A stretch of DNA of 64,000 nucleotides from Streptomyces sp. ISL-1. Its GTDB lineage: Bacteria > Actinomycetota > Actinomycetes > Streptomycetales > Streptomycetaceae. Positions 28,059-37,763 of this stretch are shown one piece after another. The stretch lies in the NCBI RefSeq assembly GCF_018614585.1, contig NZ_JAGGOI010000014.1:109591-173590 (forward strand). Reading direction: 5' to 3'. The notes under the pieces are model-generated. The model saw only the letters and a program-made list of their open reading frames with translations, ran no database searches and was not told the origin of the DNA. The stretch's first letter is position 1; each line of letters starts with the position of its first letter. The translations under genes were made by a program, and so were the position numbers.

Positions 28059-29651
28059 TCACTTGGCCGTGCTGACCGGCGCGTCTTCGCCCAGAAGCTT
28101 GCCGTCCGAGGTCTCGAACTGACGCTTGAAGGCGGCGATCGCGTCAGCGATGGCCTGCAGGGTGTCGTCGGACATCTTGCCGCCCTCGGTGATGCTGGTC
28201 AGGAGCTCCTTGCGCTCACGGCGCAGGTACTCGAGGAGCTCGGACTCGAAGCGGCGGATGTCCGGGACCGGGACGTCGTCCATCTTGCCGGTGGTACCGG
28301 CCCAGACGGAGACGACCTGCTCCTCGATGGGCATCGGCTGGTACTGAGGCTGCTTGAGCAGCTCGACCATGCGCTTGCCGCGCTCCATCTGCGCCTTGGA
28401 AGCCGCGTCCAGGTCGGAACCGAAGGCGGCGAACGCCTCCAGCTCGCGGTACTGGGCGAGGTCCACGCGCAGACGGCCGGAAACCTGCTTCATGGCCTTG
28501 TGCTGCGCGGAGCCACCGACACGGGAGACCGAGATACCGACGTTCAGCGCCGGGCGCTGGCCCGCGTTGAACAGGTCGGACTCCAGGAAGCACTGGCCGT
28601 CGGTGATGGAGATGACGTTGGTCGGGATGAACGCCGACACGTCGTTCGCCTTGGTCTCGACGATCGGGAGGCCCGTCATCGAACCCGCACCCATGTCGTC
28701 CGACAGCTTCGCGCAACGCTCGAGGAGACGAGAGTGCAGGTAGAAGACGTCACCGGGGTACGCCTCGCGGCCCGGCGGACGGCGCAGGAGCAGCGACACG
28801 GCGCGGTAGGCGTCGGCCTGCTTCGACAGGTCGTCGAAGATGATCAGGACGTGCTTGCCCTGGTACATCCAGTGCTGGCCGATGGCCGAGCCGGTGTACG
28901 GCGCCAGGTACTTGAAGCCGGCCGGGTCGGACGCCGGGGCGGCGACGATCGTCGTGTACTCGAGCGCGCCCGCCTCCTCCAGCGCACCGCGCACGGACGC
29001 GATGGTGGAGCCCTTCTGGCCGATGGCGACGTAGATGCAGCGAACCTGCTTCTTCACGTCGCCCGAGCGCCAGTTGTCGCGCTGGTTGATGATCGTGTCG
29101 ACGGCCAGAGCGGTCTTGCCGGTCTGACGGTCGCCAATGATCAGCTGACGCTGGCCACGGCCGATCGGCACCATCGCGTCGACGGCCTTGTAGCCGGTCT
29201 GCATCGGCTCGTGCACCGACTTACGGGCCATGACGCCCGGGGCCTGCAGCTCGAGGGCGCGCCGGCCGTCGGTCTCGATCTCGCCGAGGCCGTCGATCGG
29301 GGTGCCGAGCGGGTCGACGACGCGACCCAGGTAGCCCTCGCCGACAGCGACAGAGAGAACCTCACCGGTGCGCTGCACCGGCTGGCCCTCCTCGATACCG
29401 CTGAACTCGCCGAGGACGACGCAGCCGATCTCGCGCTCCTCGAGGTTGAGGGCGAGACCGAGGGTGCCGTCCTCGAACTTCAGCAGCTCGCTCGCCATGG
29501 CCGAGGGAAGACCCTCGACCTTCGCAATGCCGTCGCCGGCAACGCTGACCGTACCGACCTCCTCGCGCGAGGCCGCGTCCGGCTGGTACGACTGGACAAA
29601 GTTCTCCAGCGCGTCCCGGATCTCCTCCGGCCGGATCGTGAGCTCCGCCAT
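28059..29651 (-). CDS. atpA: ATP synthase F1 alpha subunit
   Basis: 530-residue non-catalytic nucleotide-binding subunit of F1. P-loop GDRQTGKT at 173-180, the arginine finger region SRVGGSAQ, and N-terminal [19 protein letters not shown] that docks to delta. The 130-base gap to atpH contains a 7-bp GC hairpin (29697-29714). Confidence 0.98.
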   Translation of the reverse strand: MAELTIRPEEIRDALENFVQSYQPDAASREEVGTVSVAGDGIAKVEGLPSAMASELLKFEDGTLGLALNLEEREIGCVVLGEFSGIEEGQPVQRTGEVLSVAVGEGYLGRVVDPLGTPIDGLGEIETDGRRALELQAPGVMARKSVHEPMQTGYKAVDAMVPIGRGQRQLIIGDRQTGKTALAVDTIINQRDNWRSGDVKKQVRCIYVAIGQKGSTIASVRGALEEAGALEYTTIVAAPASDPAGFKYLAPYTGSAIGQHWMYQGKHVLIIFDDLSKQADAYRAVSLLLRRPPGREAYPGDVFYLHSRLLERCAKLSDDMGAGSMTGLPIVETKANDVSAFIPTNVISITDGQCFLESDLFNAGQRPALNVGISVSRVGGSAQHKAMKQVSGRLRVDLAQYRELEAFAAFGSDLDAASKAQMERGKRMVELLKQPQYQPMPIEEQVVSVWAGTTGKMDDVPVPDIRRFESELLEYLRRERKELLTSITEGGKMSDDTLQAIADAIAAFKRQFETSDGKLLGEDAPVSTAK

Positions 29652-29696
29652 CTGGGTTCCCTGCTCTCCTTGTTGGGCCCGAAGTTCTTAAGGGGT

Positions 29697-29714
29697 CTGG
29701 GGGCCGACCCCCAG
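29697..29714. repeat. GC-rich palindrome between atpH and atpA
   Basis: CTGGGGG-CCGA-CCCCCAG hairpin in the atpH-atpA gap, similar in layout to other GC-rich palindromes in this window. It may slow transcription or tune message stability. Confidence 0.5.
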
Positions 29715-29781
29715 GAATCTTCTGCAATCTCTGCACGGCCCAACCGGGCCGCTCGTACTGCTGTGTTCAGTTGGTGTCTGG

Positions 29782-30597
29782 TCAGCCGGCGATGCGGCGG
29801 TTCGCCTCGTCGAGACGGGCCACGATCGTGCCGTCGATGATCTCGTCGCCGACGCGCACCACGAGCCCGCCGAGGACCTCGGGGTCCACGTCGAGGTTGA
29901 GGTGCATCTCGCGGCCGTAGATCCGCGCGAGGCCGGCGCCGAGGCGCTGCCTCTGCTGCTCGGTCAGCGGCACCGCCGAGGTGACGACGGCGACCATCCG
30001 GTTCCGGCGCGCCGCGGCGAGCTTGGACAGGGACTCGAGTCCCGCCTCCAGGCTACGTCCCCGGGGCCGGGTGACAAGACGGACAACCAGACGCTCGGTG
30101 ACCGGATTGGCCTTCCCGCCGAGCAGGCTGCGCAGCAGCCCGCCCTTGGCGGACGCCGGAGCCGACTTGTCGGTCAGCGCCGCCCGCAGCGCGGTGCTGG
30201 ATTCGACGATCCGGCCGAACCGGAACAGCTCGTCCTCGACGTCGTCGAGCGCACCGGCCCGCTGGGCCGCGGTGAGGTCGGCGGTGGCCGCCAGCTCCTC
30301 GACCGCGTCGACCAGGTCGCGCGACCTGGACCAGCGGGAACGCACCATGCCGGAGATCAGGTCGACGGTCTCGCCGCCCACCTGGCCGCCCAGCAGGCGT
30401 CGCGCCAGCTCGGCCTTGGCCTCGCCGGACTGCGCCGGGTCGGTCAGGACCCGACGCAGCGACACCTCACGGTCGAGCAGCGCGGTGACGGCGTCGAGCT
30501 CCTCAGCGAGCTTGGCCACGTCGACCGACGTGTTGTCGGCCAGCGCGTCAAGAGACTCGCGTGCGGCAGCCAGCGCCTCGCGGCTCGCTCCGTTCAT
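29782..30597 (-). CDS. atpH: ATP synthase F1 delta subunit, long actinobacterial form
   Basis: Stator subunit linking b to alpha. At 271 residues it is about 90 longer than the E. coli delta; the family domain is the C-terminal half (REMHLNLDVDPEVLGGLVVR VGDEIIDG), and the N-terminal extension MNGASREALAAARESLDAL is typical of streptomycetes. The start overlaps the atpF stop by four bases. Confidence 0.95.
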   Translation of the reverse strand: MNGASREALAAARESLDALADNTSVDVAKLAEELDAVTALLDREVSLRRVLTDPAQSGEAKAELARRLLGGQVGGETVDLISGMVRSRWSRSRDLVDAVEELAATADLTAAQRAGALDDVEDELFRFGRIVESSTALRAALTDKSAPASAKGGLLRSLLGGKANPVTERLVVRLVTRPRGRSLEAGLESLSKLAAARRNRMVAVVTSAVPLTEQQRQRLGAGLARIYGREMHLNLDVDPEVLGGLVVRVGDEIIDGTIVARLDEANRRIAG

Positions 30598-31148
30598 CGC
30601 GCGGCCTCGGCCTTCGAAGCGCTGTCCTCGAGTCCCTCGAGGAAGCGGTCGACGGTGCGGCTCTGCCGGGCGTGGTCCTCCAGGGACTCACCGACGAGCT
30701 TGCCGGCCAGTTCGACGGCGAGCTTGCCGACGTCCTGACGCAGCGCCGCAGCCGCTGCCTTGCGGTCGGCCTCGATCTGGACGTGGCCGGCAGCGGTGAT
30801 CTCCTCACGCTGCCGCTGGCCTTCCGCCCTCATCTCCAGGATGATCGCGGCGCCCTGCTCGGTCGCCTCCTGGCGCATCCGGGCGGCCTCGTGGCGGGCC
30901 TCGGCGAGCTGAGCCTTGTACTGCTCGAGCACACTCTCGGCTTCGATCTTGGCTGCATCAGCCTTCTCGATGCCACCCTCGATGGCCTCTCGGCGCTCTT
31001 CCAGAACCCTGTTGATGTTCGGGAGGAGCTTCTTGGCGAGGAAGCCGAAGACGATGACAAAGGCGAGAAAGCCGATGACGAGCTCGGGCAGCGGCGGAAA
31101 GAGAGGGTTCTCCATCTCCGCGGCCGCGAGAGGAACCAGAGGGTTCAC
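30594..31148 (-). CDS. atpF: ATP synthase Fo b subunit
   Basis: 184-residue stator subunit. One membrane span near 20-42 (ELVIGFLAFVIVFGFLAKKL), then a long Ala/Glu/Arg coiled coil that dimerises and holds F1. Overlaps atpH by four bases and follows atpE by 42. Confidence 0.97.
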   Translation of the reverse strand: MNPLVPLAAAEMENPLFPPLPELVIGFLAFVIVFGFLAKKLLPNINRVLEERREAIEGGIEKADAAKIEAESVLEQYKAQLAEARHEAARMRQEATEQGAAIILEMRAEGQRQREEITAAGHVQIEADRKAAAAALRQDVGKLAVELAGKLVGESLEDHARQSRTVDRFLEGLEDSASKAEAAR

Positions 31149-31190
31149 ATCAGTGCCTTTCGTCTAGTTGGCTGTTCGTGGACCCGAAGA

Positions 31191-31481
<291 letters not shown>

Positions 31482-31496
31482 TCAGGGGGTGGGCGG

Positions 31497-32318
31497 TCAG
31501 TGGTGCTTGGCGAGCGCGCCCTGGATGAAGCTGCAGGCCAGGAGCACGAAGACGTATGCCTGAACCGCTTGGATGAAAAGCTCGAAGACGGTCATGACCA
31601 GGACCATCACGAACGAGACACCGGCGTAGGCGATGCCGATTCCGTTCAGCAGATACCAGCTGGCAATCGTGAACAGCAGCAGCAGGGTATGTCCGGCGAA
31701 CATGTTCGCGAAGAGTCGGACCGCGTGCGTAAAGGGGCGGACCAGCACGTTCGAGAAGAACTCGATGACCATGACCATCGGCAGAACCGCGCCGAGCGAC
31801 TTGTCGTAGCCGGTCAGATTCTTGAAGCCGCCGACAAAACCGTGGGTCTTGAAGGTAAGGCTCATCCAGATGACATAGACGATGAGCGCAAGAGCTGCCG
31901 GGTACGCGATGATCGAGGTCACCGGGAACTGGGCGAGCGGAATGATCGACCAGAGGTTCATCATCCAGACGAAGAAGAACAGCGAGACCATCAGCGGGAC
32001 GTACTTCTCGCCGTCCTTCTTGCCGATGATCTCGTAGACGATGCCGCGGCGGACAAAATCGTAGCCGGTCTCGGCGACCATCTGGAGCTTGCCGGGAACG
32101 ACCTTCGGCTTACGGAAGGCCGCCCAGAAGAAGCCGACGATGATGACCGTGCCGAGCAGGGCCAGCAGCATCGTCTTGTTGAAGTAGATGTTGCTGTCCG
32201 CGTCGCCGATGATCGGCTCGAACAGGAACGAGTGCAGGCCGGGAGCCGGGAAACCACAACCGGAGAAGATGTGGCAGTCGGTCTCGAAGGCGAGCACCGT
32301 CGTCGGGTCAGCACTCAC
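31497..32318 (-). CDS. atpB: ATP synthase Fo a subunit
   Basis: 273-residue membrane subunit forming the proton half-channels. Start GTG 32318, supported by AAGGAG and by the conserved MSADPTTVLAFETDCHIF N-terminus. The essential channel arginine lies in RPFTHAVRLFANMFAGHTLL. About five to six spans. First catalytic-complex gene behind atpI. Confidence 0.96.
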   Translation of the reverse strand: MSADPTTVLAFETDCHIFSGCGFPAPGLHSFLFEPIIGDADSNIYFNKTMLLALLGTVIIVGFFWAAFRKPKVVPGKLQMVAETGYDFVRRGIVYEIIGKKDGEKYVPLMVSLFFFVWMMNLWSIIPLAQFPVTSIIAYPAALALIVYVIWMSLTFKTHGFVGGFKNLTGYDKSLGAVLPMVMVIEFFSNVLVRPFTHAVRLFANMFAGHTLLLLFTIASWYLLNGIGIAYAGVSFVMVLVMTVFELFIQAVQAYVFVLLACSFIQGALAKHH

Positions 32319-32543
32319 CGCGGGCTCCTTCAGCGTGGCGCATATGTACGGCAACCTCGTTGTGTCGGCGCGGCGCACAGCCGCTGATCGGCACTGGACT
32401 GGTGTTACGGATGTGGGGGCGGCCGGCAGGCAGGGAGCCTCGCGATTGAGCAGGCGTCAGCTCAGCTGCCCGCGCCCGCAATGCCGCAGTTGGCACCGGA
32501 CGATAGCAGGATCGCGAACGCGCACTTATACCGGCCCTACCCC

Positions 32544-32981
32544 TCACGAGGAGGGCCCCTTGTTCTCGGGCTTCTTGCCCTCGGAGGGGTCCGGTTCGAC
32601 GTAAAGGATTTTGGCCTTCATGTGCGCACGGGTCTGCGCGGCGATCCATACGAGGGTCGCTGCGACCAGCGTGATCGCGAAGGCCTTCGGATTGAACAGC
32701 GTGGTGTTCTTGAACGCGGCGACAAAGATGAACAGCAGCAGAATCTGCGCCGTATAGAGCATGAGCCCCATGGCCTGGAACAGATGCGGAAGCGACTTGG
32801 CCGTCCGCTCCAGGACCACCAGCCCGATCCCCATGAAGAGGATCACGATCAGCGTCGCAACGACAGCGCCGACAGCTCCCTTACCGCCGGCAACCAACGC
32901 ACTGATCGCGACGGCGATTGCGCCTGCGACAGCGGTGGGTACGGCGACTCGAAGGAGAGTCCGGACGTCGTTGGACGGCAT
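32544..32981 (-). CDS. atpI: AtpI-like membrane protein
   Basis: 145 residues with four predicted membrane spans and a charged C-terminal tail. First gene of the operon. AtpI in other bacteria assists c-ring assembly; actinobacterial versions are poorly conserved, so the name rests mainly on position and topology. CGGAG lies before the ATG. The 263 bases upstream (32982-33244) must hold the operon promoter; I could not choose a convincing box pair. Confidence 0.85.
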   Translation of the reverse strand: MPSNDVRTLLRVAVPTAVAGAIAVAISALVAGGKGAVGAVVATLIVILFMGIGLVVLERTAKSLPHLFQAMGLMLYTAQILLLFIFVAAFKNTTLFNPKAFAITLVAATLVWIAAQTRAHMKAKILYVEPDPSEGKKPENKGPSS

Positions 32982-33244
32982 GGCGGCAGCTCCGCTTGCT
33001 CGGTGGGGGCAGTGGTGTCGTCATGGACGAGCGTAGGCCCGGTCCGAGTTGGGTCCTCGGGGCCAAAGAACCGTCGCACTACGGCCCTTCGGTTCCGTCT
33101 CCGGGTCTCGTGAACGGTATCACAAACTATTTGATGAGGTCTTTACCTGAGGGTGTGCTGACTGTCACACATGAGAGTGAGTGCGCGCGTGTGTGCAGGA
33201 CAACTGGTCGCGATGTCTGGTAATGGGCGACATGCAGCGAATCG

Positions 33245-34585
33245 TCATCCGCGCGTTCCGGCCTTACGCCGGTCCGGGAAACGCGAACGGGGGCCGATGG
33301 CAGTCGCTCCGTTGACGCCTGCCGGAACCGGGGTCCGCTCCTCGGGCTCCTCCTCGGGCTCCTCGTCCGACGCCTCCGGCTCGTACGAGAGCGTGGGCAC
33401 CGTCTCGGGCTGGATCTTGCTGCGCCGGTAGCGCGGCGGCACGAAGGCCTCCGCCCAGCGCGGGGCGCGCGGAGTGAAGCGCGGCAGCAGCAGCAGCACC
33501 AGGCCGACCGCACTCAGCGCCACGATGAGCAGCACGATCCACATCGACGCCGAGTGCACCGAGTACGCGACGACACCGAACGCGATCAGCGCCGACCAGA
33601 AGTACATGATCAGGACTGCGCGGCTGTGCGAATGCCCGATCTCCAGCAGCCGGTGGTGCAGATGGCCACGGTCCGCGGCGAACGGCGACTTTCCGCTCCA
33701 GGTACGGCGGACGATCGCGAGCACCAGGTCGGCGACCGGGATCGCGATGATGGTCAGCGGCAGCAGCAGCGGGATGAAGACCGGCAGCGCGGCGTGAGTG
33801 GCCTGGCGGGTGCTGCCCTCGAAGATCTTCAGGGCGTCCGGGTCCACCTGGCCGGTCACCGAGATCGCCGCCGCCGCGAGCACCAGACCGATCAGCATCG
33901 AGCCCGAGTCGCCCATGAAGATCCGGGCGGGGTGCATGTTGTGCGGCAGGAAGCCCAGGCACATGCCCATCAGGATCGCGGTGAAGAGAGTGGCGGGGGC
34001 GGCCGCCTCGATCATGTACCCGAACCAGATCCGGTACGAGTAGAGGAAGAAGGCCGCGGCGGCGATGCACACCATGCCGGCGGCGAGGCCGTCCAGGCCG
34101 TCCACGAAGTTGACGGCGTTGATGGTGACGACGACGAGCGCGACAGTCAGCAGGGTGCCCTGCCAGGAAGTCAGCGAGACCGTGCCGACGCCGGGGACGG
34201 GGATCCACAGGATCGTCAGACCCTGCATCACCATCACACCCGCGGCGATCATCTGGCCGCCGAGCTTGATCAGGGCGTCGATCTCGAACTTGTCGTCCAG
34301 GACACCGATGATCCAGATCAGAACGGCGCCGGAGAGCAGCGCGCGCGGTTCGTTCGACTGCTCGAAGACGCTGTTGAGATTCTGCAGATGGTCTGCGACC
34401 AGCAGTCCCGCGCACAGCCCGAAGAACATGGCGATGCCGCCGAGTCTCGGCGTCGGCTCTCGGTGCACATCGCGGGCGCGGATCTCAGGCATCGCTCCGG
34501 TCGCAATGGCGAACTTCCGCACCGGACCGGTCAGCAGATACGTCACCGCAGCCGTAACACAGAGCGTCAGCAGGTAATCACGCAC
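33245..34585 (-). CDS. Undecaprenyl-phosphate sugar-1-phosphate transferase (MraY/WecA/TagO family)
   Basis: Polytopic enzyme moving a sugar-1-phosphate (probably GlcNAc-1-P) from UDP-sugar to undecaprenyl phosphate, starting a cell-wall glycopolymer. 446 residues from GTG 34585 (GGGG eight bases upstream). Motifs: DDKFEID in the first Asp-rich site, NAVNFVDGLDGLAAG, PARIFMGDSGSMLIG, and the histidine motif DRGHLHHRLLEIGHS. Ten or eleven spans, then a disordered acidic/Arg-rich tail of about 80 residues. The operon position just before the atp genes is conserved in streptomycetes by memory. Which polymer is made is not shown. Confidence 0.92.
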   Translation of the reverse strand: MRDYLLTLCVTAAVTYLLTGPVRKFAIATGAMPEIRARDVHREPTPRLGGIAMFFGLCAGLLVADHLQNLNSVFEQSNEPRALLSGAVLIWIIGVLDDKFEIDALIKLGGQMIAAGVMVMQGLTILWIPVPGVGTVSLTSWQGTLLTVALVVVTINAVNFVDGLDGLAAGMVCIAAAAFFLYSYRIWFGYMIEAAAPATLFTAILMGMCLGFLPHNMHPARIFMGDSGSMLIGLVLAAAAISVTGQVDPDALKIFEGSTRQATHAALPVFIPLLLPLTIIAIPVADLVLAIVRRTWSGKSPFAADRGHLHHRLLEIGHSHSRAVLIMYFWSALIAFGVVAYSVHSASMWIVLLIVALSAVGLVLLLLPRFTPRAPRWAEAFVPPRYRRSKIQPETVPTLSYEPEASDEEPEEEPEERTPVPAGVNGATAIGPRSRFPDRRKAGTRG

Positions 34586-34692
34586 GGGCTGCCCCACAGA
34601 TATCGCTGGCCATCTCAGCCCCACACCCTAGCTCTGGTAGCCACATGCTTGAGGACACTACGGGTGGCGGCGATGGTTGCACGAGTTCGCTG

Positions 34693-35958
34693 CTAGCCCG
34701 GATAAGGGGGAAATCTACCTGCCAGCGCGCGTACCTCGGCACGTACCTTCCGCGCTCCCTCTCCCTCTTCACGCATCGCCGCCGTGAACAGCGCGGCGAC
34801 ACGTGGCATCTCGGCCTCGCCCATGCCCTGGGTGGTGATTGCCGCGGTGCCGAGACGAATACCACGGCCGTCGCCGTACGGCAGGGCGCAGGTGTCGAGG
34901 ACCAGTCCGGCCGCGGCGAGACGACCGCGGGCGGCCTTGCCGTCCACCCCGAGCGGGGCCGGATCCGCGCTGATCAGATGGGTGTCGGTGCCGCCGGTGA
35001 GCACCGCGAAGCCTTCCGCCTCGAGCTCGTCGGCGAGCACCCGGGCGTTGGCGACCACCTGGTGGGCGTACGCCGCGAACGCGGGGGCGGCCGCCTCGCC
35101 GAAAGCGACGGCCTTGGCGGCGATCGTGTGCATCTGGGCGCCGCCCTGGGTGAACGGGAAGACCGCCCGGTCGATGCGTTCGGCCAGCTCCGACCCGCAA
35201 AGGATCATTCCGCCGCGCGGCCCGCGCAGCACCTTGTGCGTGGTGGCGCACACCACATCGGCGTACGGGACGGGACTGGGCGCCGCGCCGCCCGCGATCA
35301 GGCCCATCGGGTGGGCGGCATCCACGATGAGATACGCGCCGACGTCGTCCGCGATCTCGCGGAAGACGGCGTAGTCGGGGTGGCGGGGGTAGGAGATCGA
35401 GCCGCAGACGATGGCTTTGGGCCGGTGCTGCCGGGCGAGGGTGTACACCTGGTCGTAGTCGATGAGGCCGGACTCCGCCTCGACGCCGTATCCGACGAAG
35501 TCGAACCAGCGGCCGGAGAAGTTGGCGGGCGAGCCGTGGGTGAGATGACCGCCGTACGGGAGGCCCATGGCGAGCACCGTGTCACCGGGCTTGAGCAGCG
35601 CGGCGTATGCGGCGAGGACGGCAGAGGATCCGGAGTGCGACTGCACATTGGCGTGCTCTGCGCCGAACAGGGTGGTGGCGCGCTCGACGGCCATCCGCTC
35701 GGCGGCATCGACGAGCTCACAGCCGCCGTGGTGCCGGGCGCCGGGATAGCCCTCGGCGTATTTGTTGGCGAGCGGGGAGCCCAGGGCGGCGAGGACCGCG
35801 GGCGAGGTGAAGTTCTCGGCGGCGATGAGCTGAAGGCTGTCGCTCTGCCGACCCAATTCCCCAAGGACCACTTCGGCGATCTCGGGGTCGTGGCGGCGCA
35901 GGGCGTCGAAGTCCGCGTAGGCCGTGGGGGCGGCGGGGGGTGCAGTGCTGACCGGCAT
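34693..35958 (-). CDS. glyA: Serine hydroxymethyltransferase
   Basis: PLP enzyme interconverting serine and glycine with tetrahydrofolate, source of one-carbon units. 421 residues; the PLP lysine is Lys242 in CATTHKVLRGPRGG, with LIVDAAHPMGLIAGG supplying the Asp and His that hold the ring. Start ATG 35958 gives MPVSTAPPAAP, the upstream frame being repeat-derived. Streptomycetes carry a second glyA elsewhere. A 458-base repeat-rich region separates it from the phosphatase-like gene upstream. Confidence 0.95.
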   Translation of the reverse strand: MPVSTAPPAAPTAYADFDALRRHDPEIAEVVLGELGRQSDSLQLIAAENFTSPAVLAALGSPLANKYAEGYPGARHHGGCELVDAAERMAVERATTLFGAEHANVQSHSGSSAVLAAYAALLKPGDTVLAMGLPYGGHLTHGSPANFSGRWFDFVGYGVEAESGLIDYDQVYTLARQHRPKAIVCGSISYPRHPDYAVFREIADDVGAYLIVDAAHPMGLIAGGAAPSPVPYADVVCATTHKVLRGPRGGMILCGSELAERIDRAVFPFTQGGAQMHTIAAKAVAFGEAAAPAFAAYAHQVVANARVLADELEAEGFAVLTGGTDTHLISADPAPLGVDGKAARGRLAAAGLVLDTCALPYGDGRGIRLGTAAITTQGMGEAEMPRVAALFTAAMREEGEGARKVRAEVRALAGRFPPYPG

Positions 35959-36030
35959 CTTGGGCTCCGGGCCTCGCGTGGGGTTGGCGGCCTCTCCAAT
36001 GTAGGCCGGGGTGTGGCCGCCTGCCCGGTG

Positions 36031-36416
36031 TCGGGGGTTCTTTCCCCCAGTCCGCCCTCCCCCTACGGTCTGGCGGCCGTGGGAGGTACCCCCATCCTGT
36101 AACTGGGGCAAGCCCCCAGACCCTCCCCCTACGCCCTGCGGGCGTGGGGGGGGACCCCCAGTACGCCCGGCGGGCTTTGGGGGGACCACCCCCAGTACGG
36201 CCTGCGGGCTTGGGAGGGACCCCCAGTACGGCCTTCGGCCGTGCTCTCAATCGCCGGACAGGCTTCAAGTTCCGCCGGACCGGCGGAAATCGAGCCTCGC
36301 CGGCGTTCGAGGCGCGGGGCCCGGGGCGGAGCCCCCACAATCAGCCCCGTGGGGGTCCCCCGGACGAGGTCTGGAGGAGATTGTGGCGCCGGGCCCGGGG
36401 GGCGGAGTCCCGGTTG
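36031..36416. repeat. Array of GC-rich palindromic elements
   Basis: Five hairpin units of the form CCCC-TACG-x-GGGGGG-ACCCCCA stand head to tail at about 36055-36240 (for example around 36059, 36124, 36161, 36190 and 36221), followed by a longer palindromic element (CTCAATCGCCGGACAGGCTT and onward) to 36416. This fills the whole 458-base gap between glyA and the next gene; I see no gene in it. Confidence 0.85.
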
Positions 36417-37091
36417 TCAGTGGCGGGCCGGCATGCCCGTCAGCGCCGTCACCACAGGGTCCAGCGCCTGATTGATCTCGTCCCCGATCGACCGGAAGAA
36501 CGTGATCGGCGCGCCGTACGGGTCGTACACCTCATCCGCGTCCGGGCTCGGCGCCAGCAGCCAGCCGCGCAGCGCCGCCGCCGCGCGCACCAGCGCGCGG
36601 GCGCGTTCGACGACGCCCTCGTCGCCCGGGTCGGGCAGCGTCGCCGGGTCTATGGCGCGCACCAGCCGGGTGAACTCCTTGAGCGTAAAGGTGCGCAGGC
36701 CCGCCGAATGGCCCATCGAGATCACCTGCGCCCGGTGGTCCCGGGTCGCCGTGAGGACCAGGTCCGCGCGGATCACATGCTCGTCGAGCAGCTCGCGGCC
36801 CACGAAACCCGTCGCGTCCGCGCCGAAGTCGGCCAGGACGATCTCGGCGTTGGCCTCCATCGGGGCGCCCTCGTGGCCCCAGGTGCCCGCGCTCTCCACG
36901 ATCACGCCGCCCGTGAGCCGGTCGCCGAGGCGGTCGCTCAGGGCATGGCGGGTCAACCGCTCGGTGATCGGCGAGCGGCAGACGTTGCCGGTGCTGACGT
37001 GGAGGATGCGGAAGGTGGAGGTGCTTCCTCCGGACTCCGCCCGGGGGTGCCCCCAGGATTCCGCTATGCCACGCCCCTCAGGGGCGGTCAA
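36417..37091 (-). CDS. Low-molecular-weight protein tyrosine phosphatase-like protein (Ser in place of catalytic Cys)
   Basis: 224 residues if started at the TTG at 37091, which overlaps the Sua5 stop (TTGA), the only near start codon in frame. The P-loop reads HVSTGNVCRSPITERL: in active enzymes the first position is Cys (CxGNxCRS) but here it is Ser33, while the Arg39 and the general-acid motif YDPYG near the C-terminus remain. The fold is certain, the activity is not: it may bind phosphotyrosine or arsenate without turnover. The first 25 residues are partly encoded by a palindromic GC element. It ends a translational chain prfA-prmC-Sua5-this gene. Confidence 0.82.
   Translation of the reverse strand: MTAPEGRGIAESWGHPRAESGGSTSTFRILHVSTGNVCRSPITERLTRHALSDRLGDRLTGGVIVESAGTWGHEGAPMEANAEIVLADFGADATGFVGRELLDEHVIRADLVLTATRDHRAQVISMGHSAGLRTFTLKEFTRLVRAIDPATLPDPGDEGVVERARALVRAAAALRGWLLAPSPDADEVYDPYGAPITFFRSIGDEINQALDPVVTALTGMPARH
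37035..37062. repeat. GC-rich palindromic element in the 5' end of the phosphatase-like gene
   Basis: GGACTCCGCCCGGGGGTGCC followed by CCCAGGA is a palindromic element similar to those at 36340-36416, here lying inside the translated start region. Confidence 0.55.
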
Positions 37092-37735
37092 TTGGCCACC
37101 TCGAGGTCGGGTACGACTTTGCGCAGCTCGTCCGGAGAGAGCGCCCCCTCGCGCAGCAGCACCGGGACCTTGCCCGTGACGTCGACGATCGAGGACGGCA
37201 CGATGCCGGGGGTCGGGCCGCCGTCCAGGTAGACCGAGACCGAGTCGCCGAGCATCTCCTGCGCGGCGTCGCAGTCCTCGGGCGCCGGGTGCCCGGTGAG
37301 GTTCGCGCTGGAGACCGCCATCGGGCCGACCTCGGTGAGCAGCTCGATCGCGACCGGGTGCAGCGGCATCCGGATCGCGACGGTGCCCCGGGTGTCGCCC
37401 AAGTCCCACTGCAGCGACGGCTGGTGCTTGGCGACCAGGGTCAGCGCACCCGGCCAGAAGGCGTCGACGAGCTCCCACGCCTGCTCGGAAAAGTCGGTGA
37501 CCAGGCCGTGCAGGGTGTTCGGGGAGCCGATGAGGACGGGCGTGGGCATATTGCGGCCGCGCCCCTTGGCCTCGAGCAGGTCGGCGACGGCCTCGGAACC
37601 GAAGGCGTCCGCACCGATCCCGTACACGGTGTCGGTGGGCAGCACGACCAGCTCGCCGCGGCGGACGGCCGATGCGGCTTCACGCAGACCGGTGGTGCGA
37701 TCCGTCGCGTCGTTGCAGTCGTATCGCCGAGCCAT
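37088..37735 (-). CDS. L-threonylcarbamoyladenylate synthase (Sua5/YwlC/YrdC family)
   Basis: Makes threonylcarbamoyl-AMP for the t6A modification at tRNA position 37. 215 residues, a YrdC-domain-only form. Motifs LPTDTVYGIGADAF, KGRGRNMPTPVLIG and SSANLTGHPAPED are diagnostic. ATG 37735 begins MARRYDCND. Starts 28 bases after prmC and overlaps the next gene by four. Confidence 0.95.
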   Translation of the reverse strand: MARRYDCNDATDRTTGLREAASAVRRGELVVLPTDTVYGIGADAFGSEAVADLLEAKGRGRNMPTPVLIGSPNTLHGLVTDFSEQAWELVDAFWPGALTLVAKHQPSLQWDLGDTRGTVAIRMPLHPVAIELLTEVGPMAVSSANLTGHPAPEDCDAAQEMLGDSVSVYLDGGPTPGIVPSSIVDVTGKVPVLLREGALSPDELRKVVPDLEVAN

Positions 37736-37763
37736 CAGCGGGCCTCCTCGTACACAAACTTGG

